Positions 56,182 through 64,000 of a stretch of DNA of 64,000 bases are shown in pieces. The position numbers and the translations under genes were made by a program. The notes beneath the pieces were generated by a model. It saw nothing but the letters and a program-made list of their open reading frames with translations, made no database searches and was not told the DNA's origin. The stretch lies in the NCBI GenBank assembly GCA_014529385.2, contig CM043953.1:94234842-94298841 (forward strand), read 5' to 3'. The stretch is from Adiantum capillus-veneris (Eukaryota > Streptophyta > Polypodiopsida > Polypodiales > Pteridaceae). Each line of letters begins with the position of its first letter. The first letter of the stretch is position 1.

Positions 56182-56857
56182 GTATTGTTTTATTATTTTA
56201 TTTGAACATGTGTCCTTTTTTTCCTCTTTGAGAGAAAGAACTTGCTTATTTATTTTTATGTAAATTCTCACTGGAGCCCTTTAAAACATATCCAATAGCA
56301 TTCAAGCATATCATGAGGGCCACATGTGGAGTCATTTGAACATGTGTCTTTTATGCTTATTAAGTCATTTGGTTAAATTGAATACTTCAAGGACTTAGTC
56401 AATCAAGCATGGAAACATTGATGCCTCTTGAGAGTTATCTTTGAATTGAATACTTCAAGAACCTTAGTCATTTAAGCATGTGAAAAACACCTCAAGCTTT
56501 TGGGTAAGGTTCCCATTAACACTTATCAAGCCAACAAGCACCTTATGCTTGGGTAGGATTCTCACCTCGAGGTCATCTCTAGCTTGCCTAAGGTCAAAGG
56601 AATTTTGAATATTAATGTTTGGAGGTCTTTAATCAAGCTAGCCCTATGGTCTTTAAGCTCCATTCAGTAGCATTTCTCTTTAACATACCATCTCGCATTT
56701 GGACCCCTTTTAACCTTGGCCCCGTGTTGAGACGGATCCATAAACACATGTCTATATTCTAACCCTTGTTTCCGTTTATCCTCCTACATTAAATGATCAA
56801 TTTAATATGAGAAAATCATTTGCGTTGGTTAGATATTAGATTTTATGACGTTACCTC
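55462..56857 (-). repeat. 3' LTR of chromovirus copy 2
   Basis: It aligns from TGAGAACATAG (compare TGTAACATTT at 39603) to about 56857, where a pyrimidine stretch CCTCTCTCTT on the plus strand is the likely polypurine tract of the minus strand. Internal (TG)n and (CT)n runs lie at 56080-56095 and 56132-56181. The right boundary is approximate. Confidence 0.65.
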
Positions 56858-57239
56858 TCTCTTGAAATCATAGTGGTCCTCATCTATGAGGTAGAAGAGA
56901 TAAATTCTTAGTCATTAGTCTATGTTTCTTAGCGGGTAGAGGATCTCTTTTCACCTTGCAACATCATTCTAGAATAGGTGACTAGTCCATTTGGTGCTTG
57001 GGAGACATAGCTGCTGCAAGCATGTCTGCTCTTTAGTCCATATCATACTCCCAAAGTACAGTGACAAATTCTACTTAGTGTTTAGTGATGTCGTCATCAC
57101 AAACATAATTCTAAGCATGCATACTATTTAAATTTGTGCACAAAAGAGGATTAGTCTTATAAGACAAAAACATTGTTCATTTAGAAAGCATTTATATTTG
57201 CTTACTCTAGTGCAGCATTGTAAGCATTAACAAGGTTCA

Positions 57240-60200
57240 TACTATCCTTAAGTTGTATTCCTTGCATCCATCTAGCATATTCAAATGGATAATTTTTGAA
57301 CTTAATAAGATATCATCGGATAATCTTACCATGCCGTAGTACCTTGTCTTCATGCCGAAGGATAGCTTCGAGTTGTAGCACCTCTTCTTGGTCTTCGATT
57401 TCTGGAGGGTCTTCAATAATTGTTAATATTGGTGGCTCTCCTTTGTAGGGCTTAAGTAGGCTCACATGAAAAGCATTGTGTATGAGCCAATGGTTGGGCA
57501 ACTTGAGTTGATAAGCCATGTCATTGATTGGATTCAAGATTTGAAAAGGACTATAGTATCTTTTTGCTAATTTAGCATAATACTTTTGATGGCCCATAGG
57601 ATTTTTGCCCGTTGTTTGCCTCAATCGAGACTTGGAAAACTTAAGTAAGACCCAATCATTGTCTTTCAATGTTAAGGCCCTTCTGTCCTTGTCAGCAGCA
57701 GCTTTTTGCCTTTGTTGAGAGATGGATATATCCTCCTTAACCTTTTGAAAAGATTCTTGTAGGTCACGGCTATACTCATAAGCAGCAAAGATCTTCCCAC
57801 GTAATTTAAGTTGATCTACTTTTGTAACATAAGTCTCTAGTAGATCGAGTATCATAAGATTGGCTATCTCACTTTCGCCATCCGTTTGTGGGTGGTAGGC
57901 CAAAGAGAAATGCAATTTTGTACCTAGATTTTCAAAGAGACCTTTCCAAAAATTACTGGTCATTCTAGGATCTCTATCTGACAGGATGGATATTGGTAAT
58001 TCATGGTGTTTGAGAATCTGAGATATGAAGATGGTTGCCATTTGGTGTGCCTTAATAGTCTTTTTGACAAGAATAAAATGTGGTTTCTTGCGAAACTTGT
58101 TAACTATTGTCCATATTCCCGTATTCCCATGATAGACTTGGGTAATCCAAAGATAAAATCCATGGGTATACTCTCCCATGGTGAATTAGGGATTGGCAAT
58201 GGCTGGAGTAATCTAGGTTTCTTCCCTCTATCATACTTAAGTCTTTTGACATACCACACATTTTGAATGTCATACTCTTGTATGTCCAATTTCATGGTAG
58301 GCCAATAGAAGTATGTCTCTACTCCTCCAAGATTAGGTTGGATGCCTCTATGCCTCGGATAGGGAGGAGCATGGGATTCATACATGACTTTCTCACGAGG
58401 GAGTGGGTAACACATAGCCTATTTCCATGGAGAAGATAATCCTACAAGGTGAACAGTTCCTCTTTCTTCCCCAAATCAAGGACTGACATTACATCTTTGA
58501 AGTCGGGGTCAATAGCATACTCATCTATCATGGAAGATAGATTATTGTGAGTTGCTATAGACACCACATTGACTTTTGGTCGTCGTAAAAGTGCATCAGC
58601 CACTTGATTGTGCTTACAAGCAACGTGAGCAATATAAAAATAAAATTGCTTCAGAAAATTTACCCACCTCATTTGTCTGTTGGAAAGCTTGGTTTGTGTC
58701 ATAAAGTACTTGAGACTTTGGTGGTCTGTTCGTAAAATGAATGGAGTCCCCAATAAATAGTGCTTCCATGTGTCTAGGGCATGTAGAGTAGCTAAAATCT
58801 CTTTCTCATAAATGCCCTAGACCTATTCATCCGTATCGAGCCTTCGCTCTCATATGCTATGACATGTCCTTCTTGAAACAAGACTGCTCCAAGGCAATCA
58901 CCACAAGCATCACATTGGACCTCAAATGGCTTTGAGAGACCAAGAAGCATGAGGATTGGTTGATAGGTAAGCTTCTCCTTGAGCTTGTGAATAGATTTTT
59001 TCTCTTTAGCAGTCCATGAATACTAAGTCATGTAATAGTCTTGCTACTTGAGAAAAGTTTGCTATGAAGAGTCTATAGTATGCACACATACTAATAAAGC
59101 TTCTTAGCTCATGTAGATTCCTTGGATTAGGCCATGCTTTTATTACCTCTAACTTCCATGGATCCATACGAATTTCATCTTGAGAGATAATATGACCTGA
59201 GTCTTGAGTCTCTTGAAGGAAAAATTCACTTTTCTTTTGGTTGAGAAAAGCTTGTTCTCCCTCAATGCTTGAAAAATCACTTGGAGATGTTGCTTGTGTT
59301 CCTCGAAGGACTTGGAGTAGATGATGATATCATCAAAGAACACTCCAATGAACTTGCAGTAGGGTCTAAATATTTTCTCCATCAAACAATTGAATGTGGC
59401 TGGTGCTTTAGTCAAGCCAAAAGGCATGACTAGATATTGATAAAGACCAAAAGTTGTACGAAACGCGGTCTTTAGGATTTCTTCATCCACTATCCTTATT
59501 TGATGATAGCCATTTTTAAGGTCAATCCTACTAAAGTAGGTAGATCCTTGTAACTTATCAAATAGATCTTCTATTTGAGGCACAAGAACTCTATTTTTGA
59601 TAGAGATATCGTTTAGTGCTCGATAGTCCACACACATACGATATGTACCATCTTTCTTTTGCACTAAAGGGACTGGAGAACGAAAGGGAGAGGAGCTAGG
59701 TCTCACAATCCATTTGTCTACCAATTCTTGTACTTGCCTCATGATCTCCTCTTGTTGAGCTTGGGAAACTCGATAAGGAGGCTTGTTAGGCGGTGTGCTT
59801 AATGGTAAGAGCTCAATTCGATGGTCATCATCCCCTCATTTTGGAGGTAAGTCCATAGGGATATCATCGATGAGAACATCTTGGAATTCAATTATAAAAG
59901 TAGACAAGTCTACCTCTTCTTGATTCCTACCATTTTCATTTGATAAACCATTAGAGTCATTAGTGGATTCTTTGATAAAAATCATGCACGCAGAAATTGA
60001 GCTTTTCATTGACTTATCAAAAGCTGGTGAATTTACAAGTGGTATAGTATGACCAGACTCATTAGCATCTATATACATGTTATTTTCCCTTTAGGTGAAG
60101 TAGATTCTCCTTTGAGGGAACTTCATGTTGGCAGCCATGCGATCAAACCATGGCGCCCCTAGGATAGCATCCTCATGTTGGAGAGGAGAGATGAAAAAGT

Positions 60201-60420
60201 CTTCTTTGTTGGACATGAAGCCCCAACTTCCCAATCAAGGGAGTAGCAAAGGCTTACTATCCCTTGAAAGCTGTGTCGATTGTTACAATATCTCCCATCT
60301 TGAAAGCTTGAATGTTCAACTTGGTGGACAACTCCATTGATATGAAGTTGTGAGTAGAGCCAGGGTCAAACAAGATGAAGGCAGCATGCTCCCTTACCTT
60401 TCCCCAGGCATATGAGAGAG
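57240..60420 (-). pseudogene. Chromovirus protease, RT, RNase H, integrase, chromodomain
   Basis: Minus-strand order: retropepsin FILFDPGSTHNFIS (60390) and ILGAPWFDRMAANMKF (60160); RT 59742-59149 (PLVQKKDGTYRMCVDYRALN, GLYQYLVMPFGLTKAPATF, active site GVFFDDIIIYSKS); RNase H end 58753-58442 (FILRTDHQSLKYF, HNQVADALLRR); integrase 58415-57313 with the HHCC finger degraded (NVWYVKR where CxxC is expected), MDFIFGLPKS, SDRDPRMTSNFW and HPQTDGESEIAN (the D-D-E set), then YYSPFQILNPI. A chromodomain continues past one TGA at 57313 (YLIKFKNYPFEYARW). Long open pieces and few stops make this the younger of the two copies, but it is still inactive. Confidence 0.88.
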
Positions 60421-60439
60421 ATGATCCTTTGCAATGAGC

Positions 60440-60665
60440 ATCCTCTTTTGGAGCTTCGATGGTGGAAGCCCTAAGCGTCTCATTGCGAGCATTTTTCTTG
60501 AGGCAAGAACGATAGCCATGTCCTTGCTCCCATTAGGAAATTTCGGAGGTCATTTGGAGGGCCTTCTAAGAAAATGTATTTTTTGCACTCTCTCTCTAGA
60601 AAAAATGGCAAATAAAAGAGCTGGGTCTTTCATAGTAAAAGTTCAAAAAGTGTACTTTAAGTAGA
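60440..60665 (-). pseudogene. Decayed gag end with zinc-knuckle trace
   Basis: On the minus strand around 60590-60520 the reading CKKYIFLEGPPNDLRNF resembles a gag zinc knuckle of the type CxxCxxxGPH in which one Cys and the His are lost. Upstream gag (further right) is absent. Confidence 0.45.
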
Positions 60666-60823
60666 TTCCTTACTCTTCTGAACATTCGTTCGTAGTGATT
60701 GAGGGATAATCCTCTTTTCAGTTGCATTGAATGAACCTCGTCAATATGGAGGGAATGAGGCTAACATGGAGGGACGAAGGCGCAGCCGCTATTCACTTTC
60801 CATTAAACCTGCACATTTAGCTA

Positions 60824-63581
60824 ATGGCGCACTCCTCAAATGGCACAAATGTTACCCAGAAACGAGCCAAATATCACCTTCACATTGATTTGGACAATGA
60901 GTACCAACCATTGATTAAGCGCAGTAAAACAAACACACATATACCTCCCGCTTCCATAGACACGCTCAGAGCTCAGGGAGCTAAACACATAAATATTTGG
61001 ACGAGAGGCTCTCTCTACCCTAAGAATCCAATGACTAATGCGTCTCCACCGTTTGTCAATCCTACAAGCTTATTGACCTTTGCTGGTGATGGAGAAAAGG
61101 GCCTTCTGGGTTATTGTAAATCTCTTACAAGAGAAGCTGAAACTTACAAGAGCATTCTCCAAGCTCAACAATGTGAGATTGTTCGCCTTTCACATTTACA
61201 TTCTACAGATCAGGTTACCATTTTGCAACATAAAACAGAGGTACAAGAACTGAAAGGAAAGGTGCGAAGTTGTCAAATGAAGGACACCATCTTGGGTGGT
61301 CGTATCCGAAAGAAGAAATTGCACAATCTTGAAACATTGCGGGTTGCATCAGGAGGTCTCAAAAAAAGAATCCGAGCATTAAGGTGATGCTTCTTGGTTG
61401 GCTACATTGTCTTAGTTAAGTAATCTTTTTGTTTTTTCTTGTTATGCATTGTTTTCATGTGCCTAAATAGCGTTAGTGAAGCAAATTTTCTGTTATTGAC
61501 TTATGCATTGTCTTCATGTAGAGATTCAATCTATCCTGACAAGGAAAACATTGACCCCAAAGCCAATATAGGAAAGAGATTGAAGCCACTTATAAGTAGA
61601 AGCCTGGCAGCAGATATAGTACATGACAAGAAGTTTAAGGTCCTACAACGAAATGTAGTGGACCGTTTTATTTCAGAGAACTCAGTGCCTGCAAAAGAGA
61701 TACAAGGCACACTTGATTCACTTGGTGTAAGCAAAAGAGGATATTCGGCTATCCAAAAGTCTGTCTCATCCATCTTTGTTAGGAAGGGTATAAAATCCAA
61801 ACTTCTACCATCAGCCTCAAGTGTTTGGAAAGAGAGGCTTCAGCTTAACGAGGCACAGGGAGACTATCTCGGACAGCCCTTTCATATTAAAGAAACTTAC
61901 AGTGGCCATGGAGCAAACATGGCATATGATGAGTTCAACAATATTTTTATGGACTTGCGGATATTACAGAAGAGAATGGTGGAGTTTTACAACATCACAT
62001 TTAAAGAGTCACGAGGGATATTACATTTTGTGTTAAAACTGGATGAGTGTGAGCTTGTTAAAGAGAAAAAGCTAGAGCGTATTACTATTACTTTAATGAA
62101 TAGAGCCCTCTCAAAGTGTCCCAGTGATGATCCTTTATATTTTAGTGTTCAATCAGAATCTAACATATGGTGGCTTGGTGCGTTTGAGGTAAGCGAGATT
62201 CTCAGGTAAGCTCAAATGTTCACATCTACTTAAGTCTCATTTATTTTGTGTTGCAGGCAAAGAAAGAAGATCATGAGATTCTATATTGGGTGTTCCATCG
62301 AACTAATATTCCGGAGGTGATTGATCGACAGACTAACCAGGGAGAGGTACTACGTTTAGATGGAAGGGGAGACTTTCAAGTTCAGTGGCATCTTGCAGGT
62401 GACCTCAAAACATTAAAGTGCATGTATAATTGTGGAATGGGTGCAATGGCAAAGTCGCCGTGTTTGTTCTGCATGGAGCCTGCAAAGGTCATGGACCCAA
62501 AGTGGTGGAGAAAAGCTCCAACACATCACATTGAGGATCCTGCTTTTCGACCGGTTTTGAAAATACCACTTGTGAATGTCCACATTTGTACAATGCATGC
62601 CCTTTGTAGAATTGTGGAGAAATTGGTCTACTTATACATCGGGTTTTCTTGGAAGATTAAGAACTCCGCAGAACGACAAGTAGCCCTGCAGTGCTTAGAA
62701 ATGGTACTGTCGGATATGGGGCTTCATGGTGGCAATGTGAAAATCCAGCGGGATGAAAAGAGATCAACTGCTGAGAAGGATGTCCCATGCAAACCATCCA
62801 TCGGTGGGGTGAAGGCACGGAGGTTTTTATCTAAGCCCCAAGGTACAAGAGATCTGAAGCTAACAAAACATGGAAAAATATATAACACATCTTATGTTAG
62901 CAAGGTAGAGTATCAGAGCTAGAAAAAGCTACATATTGCAGTCAAAGACCACGAACCAACTACTCGTAACGCGAAGGCTGAGGTTTGGCGATCAATAGAC
63001 ATCCTATTTTTGATGTGCGACAAAGATGACTGGTCACAAGGTGATATGAACAAGTTCAAGGAGAATCTCAACCTTCTGAAAAAATCATTCAAGACAGCAT
63101 GGATAGACACCCAGATTACTCACTACATGGTATTATCATGTATTTCATTCTCTCTTATGTGCAAATATGTGAGTGTAAAACATTCTAACTAATCTGTTTT
63201 CATATCCAGCACATCATCTTCAATCATTTACCATATTTTATACAAAAGTATGGGAACCCGGCAATATGGAATACCCAAGGGATGGAAAAGTCTCATTACA
63301 TGGCGAGAAATGCTTATTTCAGGCACACACGACATGGTGGCTCTCGAATCAAGGCTAACAGTTTGAGAGAACTATTTGAATGGTTCTATCGTAGAATCAT
63401 TCATCGAATGCAGGCAAAAGAAGTCTTGGCAAATTCAGCAACAGCACAAGCCATCAGACATTTACAACAACAAAAAGTTAAAAGATCAATGGCATACATC
63501 AACTCTGGAGCTCGTGAAAGTCAACGAAGGTGGAGAGAGACAATGGTGTATGTGAATCACAAGTGGAGAAAGATACTCTGA
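60824..63581 (+). CDS. Spliced DDE-transposase-like gene, four exons, one in-frame stop
   Basis: Exons 60824-61383, 61522-62188, 62257-63129 and 63210-63581 join in phase with GT-AG introns of 138, 68 and 80 bp, giving 823 codons. Residues about 105-187 look like a coiled coil (QHKTEVQELKGKVRSC). Then come a basic linker and a catalytic-looking core: LKLDECELV (D361), WHLAGDLKTLKCMYNCG (D458), CLFC (C478, C481), VHICTMHALCRIVEKLV, and near the end QGMEKSHYMARNAYFRHT (E726). D...D, then CxxC, then a distant E is the layout of several eukaryotic cut-and-paste transposases. It recalls, from memory only, a family of uncharacterised proteins in cnidarians and some fungi. Codon 631 is TAG (62920), with the frame intact on both sides. 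It could be a recent transposase, a domesticated copy or a young pseudogene. Confidence 0.6.
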
Positions 63582-63644
63582 GTGGATGACATTGTACAAA
63601 ATTTATGTAATACATGATCTTATACAATTGCTACTTGAAGTGTA

Positions 63645-63995
63645 TCAAGATTTTGAAGGTTCAATTTTGTTTTTTGGCACGTCACCCTTGTAACGAATCA
63701 TGAGATGTTTACCATACTCTAAAAGTTCATCTGGGTTTTGTCTACCAAGAGCTAGTGCCATTGATGTGTAGGTGTAGTAATACGCTGCCCGACCACCTGT
63801 ATAGCCCGGGCAGTAACCAAAACAATCTCTAGCAAACACTTTGTCCACAAGAATGACTTTATCTGCACTTTTGAGCAGCACCGGTCCACCCAAGAAGCGT
63901 GATAGTGTCTTGAATGTGTAAGTTGCTATTGAACCCTCTTGTGACATGGAATTGTGAAAAACTACTATCGGCGACTCGCAAAGCTTTGAAAGGTA
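63645..63995 (-). CDS. Hypothetical protein, last exon, convergent with the transposase-like gene
   Basis: Minus-strand reading from about 63995 to the TGA at 63645, about 117 codons. It has SPIVVFHNSM, FLGGPVLLKSADKVILVDKV, CFGYCPGYTGGRAAYYYTYT and a basic end (RYKGDVPKNKIEPSKS). Just upstream at 63996-63998 is an in-frame TAG, whose AG could instead be a splice acceptor, so the protein probably starts outside the window. The alternative start is the Met at 63947. I do not recognise the family. Its stop lies only 63 bp from that of the transposase-like gene, tail to tail, which fits two genes of one transposon. Confidence 0.45.
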   Translation of the reverse strand, partial: YLSKLCESPIVVFHNSMSQEGSIATYTFKTLSRFLGGPVLLKSADKVILVDKVFARDCFGYCPGYTGGRAAYYYTYTSMALALGRQNPDELLEYGKHLMIRYKGDVPKNKIEPSKS

Positions 63996-64000
63996 CTACG

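Larger units (their letters stand above)
55462..60665 (-). mobile_element. Ty3/gypsy chromovirus, copy 2, missing its 5' end
   Basis: A 3' LTR (55462-56857) is followed on its right by integrase, RNase H, RT, protease and a gag end, all on the minus strand. The left border cuts into the RT of the previous gypsy remnant, so this element probably inserted there. On the right the gag reading ends near 60665, where the spliced transposase-like gene region starts. It is the same family as copy 1 (1-2610) and as the LTR at 39603-41179. Confidence 0.85.

Noticed and set aside
62905-62922. An 18-nt intron removing the in-frame TAG
   Set aside because: Far below the size plants can splice; the other introns of this gene are 68-138 bp. 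It is mentioned only as a curiosity.

Overview
The window looks like repeat-rich nuclear DNA of a land plant. It carries several plant LTR-retrotransposon lineages (Ty3/gypsy chromoviruses, a second gypsy lineage, Ty1/copia), Helitron-like ends, a MULE-type transposase remnant, GT-AG introns of 68-138 bp, and very many (TG)n/(AG)n microsatellites. I see no rRNA, organellar or bacterial gene organisation. A seed-free plant such as a fern is possible, but that is only a guess. No ordinary housekeeping gene was found. Most protein coding here is transposon-derived and broken.

Layout. 1-5.3 kb: minus-strand remnants of a chromovirus (3' LTR, integrase, RNase H, RT end) and of a copia gag-protease, with two initiator-Met-type primer-binding sites. 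6-11.1 kb: tandem repeats, a hairpin repeat, a SINE-like unit, and a broken L-type-lectin gene piece lying between inverted repeats. 11.8-26.8 kb: Helitron-like ends (CTAG/T 3' ends with hairpins at 15405, 18471 and 26780; related 5' ends at 11802, 12118 and 22547), packed with compound microsatellites, plus a short retroposon with an 18-bp target duplication (21413-22448). 27-29.7 kb: long microsatellites and a second copy, inverted, of the hairpin repeat.

29781-38107 is the best-preserved element. It is a complete LTR retrotransposon with 575-bp LTRs that differ at four positions, a CAATT target duplication, a tRNA-Asp-type primer site and a 3' polypurine tract. Its single intact 1726-codon ORF encodes Gag plus an aspartic protease, and there is no reverse transcriptase or integrase. 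It must therefore borrow polymerase and integrase from another element.

38.1-45.2 kb: a chromoviral 5' LTR with primer site (minus strand), then a decayed copia gag-pol (plus strand). 45.5-46 kb: a G-rich/C-rich foldback with a run of 40 C. 46.3-49.9 kb: a decayed MULE-like transposase ending in a SWIM zinc finger. 51-51.7 kb: an intact ORF of unknown function. 52-60.7 kb: three stacked minus-strand gypsy remnants. In one of them a second retropepsin-like domain follows the integrase C terminus in the same reading frame.

60.8-63.6 kb: a four-exon gene whose splice phases all agree (823 codons). It has a D...D-CxxC...E arrangement that suggests an unfamiliar DDE transposase, interrupted by one in-frame TAG. 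A convergent partial gene of unknown function follows it and runs towards the window edge. This last block and the Gag-Pro-only retroelement are the most interesting parts of the window.
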